The translations under genes and the position numbers were made by a program. Below, piece after piece: positions 18,823 to 27,831 of a stretch of 64,000 bases of DNA. The DNA comes from Sphingomonas pseudosanguinis. Lineage in GTDB: Bacteria > Pseudomonadota > Alphaproteobacteria > Sphingomonadales > Sphingomonadaceae. The notes below the pieces were generated by a model. The model saw nothing but the letters and a program-made list of their open reading frames with translations. It searched no databases and was not told the DNA's origin. The DNA lies in assembly GCF_014196255.1 (NCBI RefSeq), contig NZ_JACIDH010000004.1, positions 124,001 to 188,000 of the forward strand. The letters are read 5' to 3'. Each line of letters begins with the position of its first letter. The stretch's first letter is position 1.

Positions 18823-18941
18823 TCCTCCCCTGGAAGGGGAGGTGGCAGGCCGTAGGCCTGACGGAGGGGTGTCCCGCTCTCGATGGGCTGACACCCCTCC
18901 ACCATCCTTCGGATGGTCCCCCTCCCCTTACAGGGGAGGAA
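18823..18941. repeat. Palindromic intergenic repeat, CCTCCCC family
   Basis: Left arm TCCTCCCCTGGAAGGGGAGG with GGCAGGCCGTAGGCCTGACG; right arm CACCATCCTTCGGATGGTCC with CCCCTCCCCTTACAGGGGAG. It fills most of the 294-bp gap between the convergent rarD and SDR genes; nothing else is recognisable there. Confidence 0.85.
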
Positions 18942-19016
18942 TAAGATGGATGGCGATTCGGCACAGTGCGGCACGTCCAGGCAGCTCCGCGCCTCCGCGT
19001 CTCCGCGCGAACCAAT

Positions 19017-19796
19017 CTACCGCCGCCCGCTCTGCAATTTCGCGACAGCCCGCCGCAACACCCCGCGCGGGGCGACGCGCGTACTCGCGGCGGTCAGCCG
19101 GTTGAGCAGCCCCGACACCATCACCGCCTGGCCGCGCTCCAGCGCCTCCAGCCCGTCGCGCACCACCTGCTCGGACGTACCGGCGAAGCGCTCGAACAGT
19201 GGCGTCTGCGCCATCCCGGCGACATCGGCGAATTCGGTGTTGGTCGGCCCCGGGCATAGCGCGGTGACGGTCACGCCACGTTCCTTCACCTCTTCGTGCA
19301 GCGCCTCGGAGAAGTGCAGCACGAACGCCTTGCTGGCATAATAGACCGCCATATACGGCCCCGGCTGAAAGGCGGCGGTCGAGGCGACGTTCAGCACCCG
19401 CCCACGTCCGCGCGCCAGCATCGGCGGCAGCAGCGCATGGGTCAGCGCAACGAGCGCACGGGTATTGAGGTCGATCATCCCCAGCTGCGTCGCCAGATCG
19501 CCCTCGGCGAACGACCCCAGCGCGCCGTAACCGGCATTGTTGATCAGCGTGTCGATATGCAGCCCGCGATCCGCGATACCGTCGAGGAGCGCCTTCACCC
19601 CTTCCGCCTGCCCCAGGTCGGCGGAGACGACATGCACTTCCACCCCCGGGCGCTGGCCCAGCTCCTGCGCCAGTGCCGCCAGCCTGTCGGTCCGCCGGGC
19701 GGTCAGCACCAGCGTTACCGGCTTCTTTGCCAGCGCCCGCGCGAAGTCCGCGCCCAATCCGGCCGATGCGCCGGTGATCAGGATGGTATCGGTCAT
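19017..19796 (-). CDS. Short-chain dehydrogenase/reductase (SDR)
   Basis: NAD(P)-dependent oxidoreductase of 259 residues, classical SDR fold. The cofactor-binding TGASAGLG lies at residues 7-14, followed by a basic pair in ARRTDR that suggests NADPH. NNAGYGALG is the structural NNAG motif, VASTAAFQPG contains the catalytic Ser, and YYASKAF supplies Tyr and Lys. CPGPTNTEF is the usual segment after the active site. The substrate is unknown; relatives are annotated DltE/YqjQ-like. It is convergent with rarD and 27 bp downstream of the GH144-like gene. Confidence 0.88.
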   Translation of the reverse strand: MTDTILITGASAGLGADFARALAKKPVTLVLTARRTDRLAALAQELGQRPGVEVHVVSADLGQAEGVKALLDGIADRGLHIDTLINNAGYGALGSFAEGDLATQLGMIDLNTRALVALTHALLPPMLARGRGRVLNVASTAAFQPGPYMAVYYASKAFVLHFSEALHEEVKERGVTVTALCPGPTNTEFADVAGMAQTPLFERFAGTSEQVVRDGLEALERGQAVMVSGLLNRLTAASTRVAPRGVLRRAVAKLQSGRR

Positions 19797-19823
19797 GGCC
19801 GCCTTCCCAAAAGGGGGCGGCCG

Positions 19824-21251
19824 CTATCCGTTCAGCCAGCCGCCGGTGAATCCTGCCCTTAGCAATCCGCGCCGGAGATGCGGGTTCCGCCGCATCGTCT
19901 TCCAGATCAGGCCGGTGCGGTGATTCTCGATCATCGTGACGATCGGGCCCTGGTCGATCCCCAGATAATCCTTGTCGACCCAGCCAATGCCCGGGACGAT
20001 CTCGCCATGCTTCAGCGGCTCGGGCGGGGCGGTCAGCGTCGGGTTGAACGCATCGAGAAAGCCGTATTTGCCATAGATGGCCGAGCCATAGCGGTCGTGC
20101 ATCGCGCGCACCGCGGGGATGGCGATGTCGGGGGCGAAGGCGATCGATCCCGCCGCCGCGGTCGGGGCCAGCGTACCGTCGTCGCGGTCGCCGGGGCCGC
20201 GCGCGGAATAGCTGTAGAATTGCCGGCGCACCCCGTCGATCGTCAGGCCGAAATCGCCCGGCCCGTCACAGGCGGTCAGCCCCCAGACATCCGCGCCATA
20301 ACCCCGCCAGCGTCCGGCATTGGCGATGGCGTAACGCTGCTGCGCATAGGCGGCGCGGCGGCTGTTCTCGAAATAGTCGATGCCCTTGGACGCGATATAG
20401 GGGTCGCGGATGCCTTTGAAGTCGACCCAGACATGGCTGTACTGATGGCCGAACAGCGGCGAGAAGTGCAGATGCGGCTCGCCCCAGCGATCGGTCCAGC
20501 TGCTCTCGAACCGGCTCGACCAGGCGGCCCAGGTCCCCTCGGGCAGCGGATGGGTCGGGGAGCCGAGCGCCAGCAGATAGAGCAGCATCCCCTCGTTATA
20601 TATGTCCCAGTCGGACTTGATGAATCCGCTCTCGGGATGCCAGCCCATCGAGAGGAGCGGCGCGCGCGGGGTGATCCAGGTCCAGTCGACCGCGCCGTAA
20701 ATCTGGTCGGCGAGCGCCCGGATGCGCGCCTCATCGGGATGGTCGGCGTCATACCAGCTCTGCGCGAAGAGGATGCCACCCAGCAATAGCGCGGTGTCGA
20801 CCGTCGACAGCTCGCACCGGGCGAAGCGCAGTCCCTTGGTCACGCCGAGGAAATGGTAGAAGAAGCCCTTATAGCCGCTGAACCCCGTCTCACCCGGCCC
20901 CTGCGGCGCGTCGGCGAAGAATTGCAGCGTGGTCAGCGTGCGGGCGCGCGCCTCCTCGCGGGTGATCCAGCCATTGACCACGCCGACCGGATAGGCGGTC
21001 AGTGCGAAACCCACCGCCGCGATCGAGGCGAAGGAGGGTGTGGGCCAGCGATCGGGGGCGAGGCCGGTCTGGGCGTCGGTCGTCTCCCAGAAGAAGCGGA
21101 AGGTCCGCTCCTGCAAATCGCGGATCAGGTCGGGCTGGGCGGCGGGGATGATACGCGGCGGTGCGACGCGCCCCTGCCGGTCCGTGCAGCCCGTCATCAA
21201 CGCGGCCAGGCTCAGGCCGCCCAGACCCAGCAAGCGGCGGCGATCGTACAT
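19824..21251 (-). CDS. GH144-like glucanase / glucoamylase-family lipoprotein
   Basis: Secreted glycoside hydrolase of 475 residues. The N-terminus MYDRRRLLGLGGLSLAALMT carries a Tat-like twin-Arg and is followed by GC in lipobox position, so it is probably a Tat-exported lipoprotein. The (alpha/alpha)6-type segments RTFRFFWETTDAQTGLAPDR, SWYDADHPDEARIRALADQI and IKSDWDIYNEGMLLYLLALG match the family known as glucoamylase-like and, in characterised members, endo-beta-1,2-glucanase (GH144). The acidic GIGWVDKDYLGIDQGPIV block near the C-terminus is also typical. It lies directly downstream of an Oar-type TonB receptor on the same strand, suggesting uptake of its oligosaccharide products. Confidence 0.85.
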   Translation of the reverse strand: MYDRRRLLGLGGLSLAALMTGCTDRQGRVAPPRIIPAAQPDLIRDLQERTFRFFWETTDAQTGLAPDRWPTPSFASIAAVGFALTAYPVGVVNGWITREEARARTLTTLQFFADAPQGPGETGFSGYKGFFYHFLGVTKGLRFARCELSTVDTALLLGGILFAQSWYDADHPDEARIRALADQIYGAVDWTWITPRAPLLSMGWHPESGFIKSDWDIYNEGMLLYLLALGSPTHPLPEGTWAAWSSRFESSWTDRWGEPHLHFSPLFGHQYSHVWVDFKGIRDPYIASKGIDYFENSRRAAYAQQRYAIANAGRWRGYGADVWGLTACDGPGDFGLTIDGVRRQFYSYSARGPGDRDDGTLAPTAAAGSIAFAPDIAIPAVRAMHDRYGSAIYGKYGFLDAFNPTLTAPPEPLKHGEIVPGIGWVDKDYLGIDQGPIVTMIENHRTGLIWKTMRRNPHLRRGLLRAGFTGGWLNG

Positions 21252-21277
21252 GGTCCGTCCTTCGTAATCAGAGCCTC

Positions 21278-21309
21278 GCCGGGCCGGGGGATCGCTCCCC
21301 CGGCCCGGC
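21278..21309. repeat. Strong intercistronic hairpin
   Basis: A 13-bp perfect stem (GCCGGGCCGGGGG) closes on the 6-nt loop ATCGCT between the receptor and the glucanase gene. There is no T-run on either side, so it may act as an mRNA stabiliser or attenuator between the two cistrons rather than as a classical terminator. Confidence 0.6.
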
Positions 21310-21315
21310 CGATCG

Positions 21316-24258
21316 TCAGAAGCGATAGCCGACCCGGAACTGCACCCGGCGGGGCAGGGTGATCAGCTCGCGCGGCAACTGCGTCAACGGATCGGTGGCG
21401 TTGGTGAAATCGTCGAAGCCACCGAAATTCTTGCTGTTGAACGCATTGAGCAGGTCGACCGCGACGTTGAGCTTGTGGCCCGAGAATATCTCGATGTCGT
21501 TCTGGAGGGTCATGTTGACCTCGCAGAAGGCGGCGATGCCCTTGATGCAATTCTTGGGCGGATAGACGGTATAGACCTGCACCTGGCTGGGCGTGCTGCC
21601 CAGCGTCTCGTCGGTCACCTGATAGGCGCTGCCGCTGCCCAGCGTGGTGATGGTCGAGAATTTGAAGCCCAGCGGCAGGTCGACGATGCCCGAGAGGACC
21701 AGCCGGTGCCGCTCGTCACCCGGGCGCGGGCGATAGCCATAGGCCTCGGGCGTCGCATATTGCAGGCTGAACAGGTCGTTGCCGTTCTGCTCGCCCTTCG
21801 ACAGCGTATAGGCCAGGTTGAAGCCCCAGCCCGAGCTTTGCGTATAGGTCTTGTCGAGGGTGAAGAAGAGCGCCTTGTAGCGCGTCTTCAGCCCGTCATA
21901 GCCGATCAGCACGTTGGAGAAGCCCGCGTTGCGCGTCGGGCTGCCCACCCCGACATTGCAGCAGGTGCCATCGGCGTTGCGGGTGGCGAACAGATGCGTG
22001 TAGCCGTTGCGCCCCGCGACATAGCTGCCGCTCAGGCTCGCCTGGAAGATGCCGACCCGCTGACGCACGCCCAGCGTGAACTGGTCGGTGACGGGCGGAC
22101 GGGCGTTGTTCTTGACCGCGAACAGCTCGGGCTGGCCGGTCTGCGCATTGGCGATCAGCGAGAGCAGGCCGTCGCGCGTCAGATAGCGGTCGTTCCACAC
22201 CACGGTCGGCGTGCCATCGGCACGCGGGCGGCCATCGCGCGAGAAGAACAGCGAGCCATAGGCATATTGCAGGCGGAATTGCTCATCCAGCGTGTTGTTG
22301 AACACGTTGCGATCGTAATAGCGGCCATAGCCGCCGAACAGCACCGTGCTCTGATCCCCCTTGAAGTCATAGGAGAAGCCGGCGCGCGGCTGGAACGCGC
22401 CCAGGAAGGGCGGGCGGTTGGTGCCGTCGGTGATGTAATCGGCCGAGTTGAAATAGGAGGTCTGCGGCAACTGGCGCAGCAGCGCGGCGGCGGCGTCCGG
22501 CGTGCGATAATTGTTGTTGAACAGATTGCTCTCATAATCCCAGCGCAGGCCGACATTGACCTGCAGCTTGTCGGTCACGTCCCAGTCGTCCTGCAGATAC
22601 AGGCCGAGCTGCGAGTTGGACGCGGCGATGCGTGGATTGCCGATGCCGATCTGCGCGGTCGCGGGGAAGGAGAAGTCCAGCCCGTTGGTCGGATCGTTGC
22701 GGAAGTCGTAGAAGGGCTGAACAAAGAAGTTCTTCAGGAACGTATAGTCCTGGAAAGCGAAGCGGATGCCGCCCTTGATGACGTGGTTGTCGATCCCGGT
22801 CCAGGTCAGGTCATTGCGCAGCGTATAGCTGGACTGGTTGATCCGCTGCGTGCTTTCCTTGCCGCCGAAGCGGATCACGCCCTGATAGTTGAACGTGCTG
22901 CTGTTCGGATCGAGCGAGGTCGGGTTGTAGGTATAGTTCAGATAGCTGGCGTTGAACTCGTTGATGAAGCTGTCGCCGCGATAGGTCCAGCGATAGATAT
23001 AGGTGTCGACGTTGTTTTTCTTGTTCAGCGCGTTGGAATAGGCGTTGGTCGACGCACCGCCAAAGCCGGTGATGTCGGTTTCGACGCGCTTGCTGACGAT
23101 CAGGTCGAAGGTCTGGCGATCGTCGGGGACGAAGGTCAGCTTGCCGAAATAAAAGTCGCCGCGGAACGGGCTGACGAACGCGCCCTCATACTGACCGAAG
23201 CGCGCGACGTTTTCGGGCGTGCGGTTCTGAAGACGGACGTTGAACGCGCGGTTCTGGTCGTTGCCTTCATAGGCGGCGAAGAAGAACAGCTTGTCCTTGA
23301 TGATCGGACCGCCCAGCGAGATGCCATATTGCTTGCGCTCGAAGGCGGGCTTGGGCAGCCCGGCCTGCTTCACGAAATAGTCGGTCGAGGACAGGTTGCG
23401 GTCGGTATATTGCGCGAACGCCTCGCCATGGAATTCGTTGGTGCCCGACTTGGTCGTCGCGGTGATGATCGCGGCGCCGGCCTGTTCATACTCGGCCTTG
23501 TAATTCTGGGTCAGGACGCGGAACTCGCCGACCGCCAGCTGGCCGAAGGGATTGCCGCGGCTATCCTCTTGGCCCGCGACGCCGCTGTCGAGCACGTTGT
23601 TCTTGTAGCTGACGCCGTCGATGAAGACGTTGACCTGGCCGGCGGGCGAGGCGCCCGAGGAGAAGCTCTTGTCGGTTTCGCTGTCATTGTAGCGGACGCC
23701 CGGCGCAAGCGCGGCGAAGCTCAGGAAGTTGCGGTCGGTCTGCGGCAGGGTGCGGATCTGCTCCTGCGAGATGTTGGTCGCGATTTCACTGGTCTTCGTC
23801 TCGACCAGGCGACCGCCGGTGACGACGATCTCGCCGCCCTCGACATTGCTGCTGCCGCCGGCGGCGATGTCGGCCGTGTCCGCGCCGCCCGCTTGCGTCG
23901 CGGTGCCGATCGTCAGGTCGAGCGTCGCCGACTGGCCGATCGCGACGACCACGACCTGGGTCACGGTCTCGCCCGAGGTCGCCGTCGCGGTGATGCGATA
24001 CTGGCCGGGGCGCAGGCCGCCCAGCACATAGCTGCCCTGCGCGTCGGCGGTCTGGCGGAAGGTCTGGTTGGTGCCGGTGTTGACCGCGGCGATCTGCGCG
24101 CCGGTGGCGGGGCCGCCATCGGCCGTGCGCACTTGCCCTCGCACCTGCGCGGTCGTCGTCTGCGCGGCGGCGGGCGCAACCATCAGCGTCGCGGCGCCCA
24201 GAATCGTGGAGGTGGCCAGCGTTGCGCGCAGCGCAGCCGTCATCATCGTCTTCATCAT
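21316..24258 (-). CDS. TonB-dependent receptor, Oar type with carboxypeptidase-like regulatory domain
   Basis: Outer-membrane protein of 980 residues. Signal peptide LATSTILGAATLMVAPAAAQ; then a carboxypeptidase-regulatory-like beta-sandwich at about 37-110 (VRGQVRTADGGPATGAQIAA; GSYVLGGLRPGQYRITA). EIVVTGGRLVETK is the TonB-box region. The plug contains FLSFAALAPGVRYNDSETDK and GQVNVFIDGVSYKNNVLDSG, and the barrel ends PRRVQFRVGYRF. This two-domain architecture is that of Oar-like receptors, often linked to polymer or peptide uptake. It precedes the GH144-like gene by 64 bp with a strong hairpin between, so they probably share a transcript with unequal output. No Fur box is visible upstream. 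Confidence 0.9.
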   Translation of the reverse strand: MMKTMMTAALRATLATSTILGAATLMVAPAAAQTTTAQVRGQVRTADGGPATGAQIAAVNTGTNQTFRQTADAQGSYVLGGLRPGQYRITATATSGETVTQVVVVAIGQSATLDLTIGTATQAGGADTADIAAGGSSNVEGGEIVVTGGRLVETKTSEIATNISQEQIRTLPQTDRNFLSFAALAPGVRYNDSETDKSFSSGASPAGQVNVFIDGVSYKNNVLDSGVAGQEDSRGNPFGQLAVGEFRVLTQNYKAEYEQAGAAIITATTKSGTNEFHGEAFAQYTDRNLSSTDYFVKQAGLPKPAFERKQYGISLGGPIIKDKLFFFAAYEGNDQNRAFNVRLQNRTPENVARFGQYEGAFVSPFRGDFYFGKLTFVPDDRQTFDLIVSKRVETDITGFGGASTNAYSNALNKKNNVDTYIYRWTYRGDSFINEFNASYLNYTYNPTSLDPNSSTFNYQGVIRFGGKESTQRINQSSYTLRNDLTWTGIDNHVIKGGIRFAFQDYTFLKNFFVQPFYDFRNDPTNGLDFSFPATAQIGIGNPRIAASNSQLGLYLQDDWDVTDKLQVNVGLRWDYESNLFNNNYRTPDAAAALLRQLPQTSYFNSADYITDGTNRPPFLGAFQPRAGFSYDFKGDQSTVLFGGYGRYYDRNVFNNTLDEQFRLQYAYGSLFFSRDGRPRADGTPTVVWNDRYLTRDGLLSLIANAQTGQPELFAVKNNARPPVTDQFTLGVRQRVGIFQASLSGSYVAGRNGYTHLFATRNADGTCCNVGVGSPTRNAGFSNVLIGYDGLKTRYKALFFTLDKTYTQSSGWGFNLAYTLSKGEQNGNDLFSLQYATPEAYGYRPRPGDERHRLVLSGIVDLPLGFKFSTITTLGSGSAYQVTDETLGSTPSQVQVYTVYPPKNCIKGIAAFCEVNMTLQNDIEIFSGHKLNVAVDLLNAFNSKNFGGFDDFTNATDPLTQLPRELITLPRRVQFRVGYRF

Positions 24259-24610
24259 TGTTCCCCATATGCCGGCGGCCCCAAGCGGTTATCGGCGCCG
24301 GTCCCGTGTTCAGGTGCCATCCCGGATGGGCTTCACGCATCGACGCGAAGGGCGGGTCGGCGAGGGGGGGAAGGGGCGGCCCGCCTCCGGGCCGCCCGGC
24401 ATCCTCTCCGGGCACGGAGCCCGCCGGCTCCTGATGCCGATGCCAGCCTGTGGTCGGCCGGTCATTCTGACATGGCGCTCATCTACGCGCTGTGATGGCG
24501 TCGGCTCAAGCATCTGTTGGCGCAGCACAGCGGGATGCTCGAACACTGTGTCTTTCGAGCAACGGGTATGGTGCTGGCGTCGAATGGCAAATGTCGGCAA
24601 AGAGGCCGAT
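24259..24610. other. Intergenic region with a strong hairpin
   Basis: About 350 bp between the divergent receptor and enoyl-CoA hydratase genes. The clear structure is a perfect 10-bp stem GGGCGGCCCG with loop CCTC at 24374-24397, placed in the 5' leader of the receptor gene. The open frame that runs through here into the hydratase has no family signal before ATG 24611. Confidence 0.55.
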
Positions 24611-25378
24611 ATGACGGTGAAATTGGATCGCGACGGCTATGTTTCCGTCATTACGCTACGGAATCCGCCAAATAATCATCTGGGGCTGGGAACCATTTCG
24701 GAACTCGCCGATGCATTCGATTCGGCGGATTCCGATTCCCGGGTGCGGGCCATCCTGCTTCGATCCGAAGGTCGGGTCTTTTGTGCCGGCGCCGATCTGG
24801 TCAACGCCAATCCCGTGGCCGATCCCCTGCCACCGGGGACGCGCAGTCCTTTCTATGTCGCGGCGGCGCGACTCTATGGCGTACGGACGCCGGTGGTCGC
24901 GGCGGTGCAGGGGGCGGCGGTCGGGGCCGGCTTGGGGCTGGCGCTGGTCGCCGACTTCCGCATCGCCACGCCCGAGGCGCGCTTCGTGGCCAATTTCGTC
25001 CAGCTCGGGCTGCATCCCGGTTTCGGTATCTCGGCGGTGCTCGAGCGCGTGATCGGGCGGCAGCGCGCGGCGATGATGCTGCTGACCGGGCGACGGATAC
25101 GCGGCGAGGAGGCCGAGCGCTGGGGCCTGGTCGACCAGTTGGTTCCGGCCGAGTCGCTTTACGACACCGCGATGGCGCTGGCACAGGAGATCGCGGCGGC
25201 CGCGCCGCTGGCGGTCGCGTCGACGCGTGCGACCCTGCGCGGCGACCTGCACGCGCTGGTTGCGGCGGCGACCGATCATGAGCTGGCCGAGCAGGCGGTG
25301 CTGATGCGGACCGAGGATTTCGCGGAAGGGGTACGCGCCGTCACCGAACGGCGGCCGGGGCGGTTCCTGGGGCGGTGA
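24611..25378 (+). CDS. Enoyl-CoA hydratase/isomerase family protein
   Basis: Crotonase-fold enzyme of 255 residues acting on acyl-CoA thioesters. Oxyanion-hole segments are SEGRVFCAGADLV and AVQGAAVGAGLGLALVADFR. The usual VQLGLHPGFGISAVLERVIG block follows, in which Gly-Phe-Gly replaces the catalytic Glu region of true hydratases, so isomerase or another crotonase activity is possible. The C-terminal helix ends VRAVTERRPGRFLGR, a common terminus in this family. ATG 24611 follows AAAGAGG and starts MTVKLDRDGYVSVITLRNPP. No beta-oxidation partner is adjacent. Confidence 0.87.
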   Translation: MTVKLDRDGYVSVITLRNPPNNHLGLGTISELADAFDSADSDSRVRAILLRSEGRVFCAGADLVNANPVADPLPPGTRSPFYVAAARLYGVRTPVVAAVQGAAVGAGLGLALVADFRIATPEARFVANFVQLGLHPGFGISAVLERVIGRQRAAMMLLTGRRIRGEEAERWGLVDQLVPAESLYDTAMALAQEIAAAAPLAVASTRATLRGDLHALVAAATDHELAEQAVLMRTEDFAEGVRAVTERRPGRFLGR

Positions 25379-25385
25379 GAGCTCC

Positions 25386-25521
25386 CGACCTCCGTTCGGC
25401 CTGAGCGGTTCCGATCGAATTTAGCCCCTCCCCTGAAGGGGAGGGGCGCGCTCTCGTCGATGGCTGGGTGCCCGGCGGCTATGGCTTCCCTTGGCCTTCG
25501 ACTACGCTCAGGCGGAACGGG
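25386..25521. repeat. Mixed repeat block after the hydratase gene
   Basis: CGACCTCCGTTCGGCCTGAG and, inverted, CCTTCGACTACGCTCAGGCG are the same family as 17419-17494. Between them a hairpin AGCCCCTCCCC-TGAA-GGGGAGGGGC spans about 25423-25447. No gene lies in 25379-25552. Confidence 0.7.
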
Positions 25522-25552
25522 GGGTCGGGTATGGGAAGCGGAGGTTAAGCCC

Positions 25553-25774
25553 TCAACCCTTGCGCGACGCCAGTTCGGCCTTGCGCGCGGGCAGCGCGGC
25601 CAGGATCGTACGGCGTTCCTCGGCGGGCTTGGCGCTCCAGTTGGAGATTTCGCGGATCGTCCTGGCGCAGCCCAGGCACCAGCCCGTCGCCTTGTCCATG
25701 GTGCAGACATTGACGCACGGACTGGCGATGCTCGGCGACTGGGGTTCGACGAAGCTGATGATGTCGAGCGACAT
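25553..25774 (-). CDS. DUF1289 domain protein, putative small zinc-binding protein
   Basis: Protein of 73 residues. Four Cys in CVNVC and GWCLGCART form the C-x3-C...C-x2-C pattern of DUF1289, followed by EISNWSAKPAEERRTILAAL, which is typical of the family. The function is unknown; small Cys4 proteins of this kind are thought to bind metal. It starts 5 bp after the RhlE stop codon on the same strand, so the two are co-transcribed. Confidence 0.85.
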   Translation of the reverse strand: MSLDIISFVEPQSPSIASPCVNVCTMDKATGWCLGCARTIREISNWSAKPAEERRTILAALPARKAELASRKG

Positions 25775-25779
25775 GGGCC

Positions 25780-27180
25780 TCAGACGGTCAGCGTGACCTT
25801 GAGGAAGTCCGGGATCGGGCCGTTCCAGCCGCCATCGTCCGGTGCCTCGCCGGCGTTCGGACGGCGACGGTCGCGACGGCGATCGCCACCACGCGGTTCG
25901 TCGCGCGGTGCCTCGAAACGCGGCTCGTCCCGGCGCGGGCGCGGCGCACGCGCGGGCTGTGCCTCCACCTCCGCGTCGGCCGGCGCGGCCATTTCGACCG
26001 TCTCCTCGCGCGGCGCGCGTTCACGACGACGGCGGCCGGGGCGCTCCTCCTCGACGACGGCGGGCAGTTCGAGCCGGTCGATCTTCTGGCCGGTCAGCTT
26101 CTCGATATTGTCGAGATTTTCGGCGTCATCGGGCGCGACGAAGGTATAGGCGACGCCGGTCGCACCGCCGCGGCCGGTGCGGCCGATGCGGTGGACATAA
26201 TCGTCCGGATGCCAGGGCGCGTCGAAGTTGAACACATGGCTGACGCCCTTGATGTCCAGTCCGCGCGCAGCCACGTCGGAGGCGACCAGGATGTTGATCT
26301 CGCCGCGCTTGAACAGGTCCAGCTCGGCCAGACGCTGCGGCTGTTCCATGTCGCCGTGGATCTCGCCCGAGCGGAAGCCGTGCTGCTTGAGCGACTTGTT
26401 CAGCTCGCGCACCGTCGTCTTGCGGTTGCAGAAGATGATCGCGGTGCGAACCTCGTCCTGCTTGAGGAGCTGACGCAGGCGCTTGCGCTTCTCGAACGAC
26501 TGGGCCGCGACCGGCACGACGAACTGGGCGATGTTGATATTGGTCGAGGCGGGACGCGCAACCTCGATCGTCTTGGGGTTTTCCAGGAACTTGTCGGCCA
26601 GCTTCTTGATCGGCGGCGGCATCGTCGCGGAAAACAGCAGCGTCTGGCGCTGCTTGGGCAGCTTGGTGCAGATTTCCTCGATATCGGGGATGAACCCCAT
26701 GTCGAGCATCCGGTCCGCCTCGTCGATGACCAGCATCGAACAGCCGGTCAGCAGGATATTGCCGCGCTGGAACAGGTCCATCAACCGGCCCGGTGTCGCG
26801 ATCAGCACGTCGACGCCCTTTTCCAGCGCCTTGACCTGGTCGCCCATCGACACGCCGCCGATGAGGAGCGCCATCGAGAGCTTGTGGTTGGCGCCGTATT
26901 TCTCGAAATTCTCGGCCACCTGGGCGGCGAGTTCGCGCGTCGGCTCCAGGATCAGACTGCGCGGCATGCGCGCGCGGCTGCGGCCATGGGCCAGGATGTC
27001 GATCATCGGCAGGACGAAGGAGGCGGTCTTGCCCGTCCCCGTCTGCGCGATGCCGATGATGTCGCGCATCATCAGCACGGAGGGGATGGCGGAGGCCTGA
27101 ATCGGGGTCGGCTCGGTATAACCGGCGTCGGTGACCGTCTTCAGGAGTTCGTCGGAGAGGCCGAGATCGGCAAAGCTCAT
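25780..27180 (-). CDS. rhlE: DEAD-box ATP-dependent RNA helicase, RhlE type
   Basis: RNA helicase of 466 residues that unwinds short RNA duplexes using ATP, probably in ribosome assembly or RNA decay. Motifs in order: Q motif (YTEPTPIQASAIP), I (AQTGTGKT), Ia (PTRELA), Ib (TPGRL), II (DEAD), III (SAT), IV (AIIFCNRK), V (ATDVAARGLD-like, here ASDVAARGLDI) and VI (HRIGRTGR). The C-terminal tail after about residue 385 is rich in Arg, Pro and Glu (RRRRERAPREETVE) and disordered, as in many alphaproteobacterial RhlE proteins. ATG 27180 begins MSFADLGLSDELLKTV, the normal start. DUF1289 follows in the same operon. Confidence 0.93.
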   Translation of the reverse strand: MSFADLGLSDELLKTVTDAGYTEPTPIQASAIPSVLMMRDIIGIAQTGTGKTASFVLPMIDILAHGRSRARMPRSLILEPTRELAAQVAENFEKYGANHKLSMALLIGGVSMGDQVKALEKGVDVLIATPGRLMDLFQRGNILLTGCSMLVIDEADRMLDMGFIPDIEEICTKLPKQRQTLLFSATMPPPIKKLADKFLENPKTIEVARPASTNINIAQFVVPVAAQSFEKRKRLRQLLKQDEVRTAIIFCNRKTTVRELNKSLKQHGFRSGEIHGDMEQPQRLAELDLFKRGEINILVASDVAARGLDIKGVSHVFNFDAPWHPDDYVHRIGRTGRGGATGVAYTFVAPDDAENLDNIEKLTGQKIDRLELPAVVEEERPGRRRRERAPREETVEMAAPADAEVEAQPARAPRPRRDEPRFEAPRDEPRGGDRRRDRRRPNAGEAPDDGGWNGPIPDFLKVTLTV

Positions 27181-27321
27181 GCAGTTTTCCGGAATATGGC
27201 GTGGAGTGGGAATCGCCCCGCGCTCGCCCAGCACTCTACGGGCGCTTGCGGATTTGGCAGGAAAAGTCAAGTTTTGCCCCAAATCCGGGGTGGCGCATCC
27301 GAACCGAATATGGACCGGATG

Positions 27322-27765
27322 TCAGCGTGGGGAAAGCGCGCGGAACTTCTCGATTTCGCACACCGCGCCGCCGCGCGTGCGGATCGGATCGCGGTCCGCG
27401 CAAATCTGTCCGTCGGCGCCGGGGCGGATATAGAAGCTGGAATAATAGTCGATCTGGCGACAGGCCCGCGCCAGCTTCGCGCGCACCCGCTTGCCGCCGG
27501 ACAGGACGATATCGACGCTGCCCGCCTCGCCCGGCAGCGCGCCGGCCAGCGCCTGCGCGGCGATGCAGCGGGGGCCTTTGCGCTCTTTCCACCGGCTGGC
27601 GGTGACGGCGGGCATCGGCGAGCGCGGCACGCGCAGGATCACCCGTTCGCGGATCGTGATCTGGGCATATTGGACCTGCGACGGCGGATCGCCCGACCCC
27701 AGCAGGATCGGCGTCGCCAACATCGTCAGGGCGGCGGGGAGAAGGTTCGGTCCGGGGCGAGCCAT
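27322..27765 (-). CDS. Conserved hypothetical protein, probably exported
   Basis: Protein of 147 residues, not recognised. A weak hydrophobic N-terminal stretch (LLPAALTMLATPILLG) suggests export. The body has ITIRERVILRVPR, then KGPRCIAAQALAG and LARACRQIDYYSSFYI, with four Cys overall (RCIA, RACR, QICADRD, AVCEIEKF) that could form disulfides. The C-terminal DPIRTRGGAVCEIEKFRAL looks well conserved in style and coding. It lies between rhlE and the divergent flavoprotein gene (66 bp away). Coding is inferred from codon pattern only. Confidence 0.65.
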   Translation of the reverse strand: MARPGPNLLPAALTMLATPILLGSGDPPSQVQYAQITIRERVILRVPRSPMPAVTASRWKERKGPRCIAAQALAGALPGEAGSVDIVLSGGKRVRAKLARACRQIDYYSSFYIRPGADGQICADRDPIRTRGGAVCEIEKFRALSPR

Positions 27766-27831
27766 GTCTGTGGATGCGGATTATAGCCGCCGAGATTGAA
27801 CGCTTTATGAACCTGATCTAGCGCGAAGGAC

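Noticed and set aside
21475-24495. A 1006-codon plus-strand frame opposite the Oar-type receptor
   Set aside because: Same cause: antisense of a high-GC gene, no domain, no ribosome binding site.
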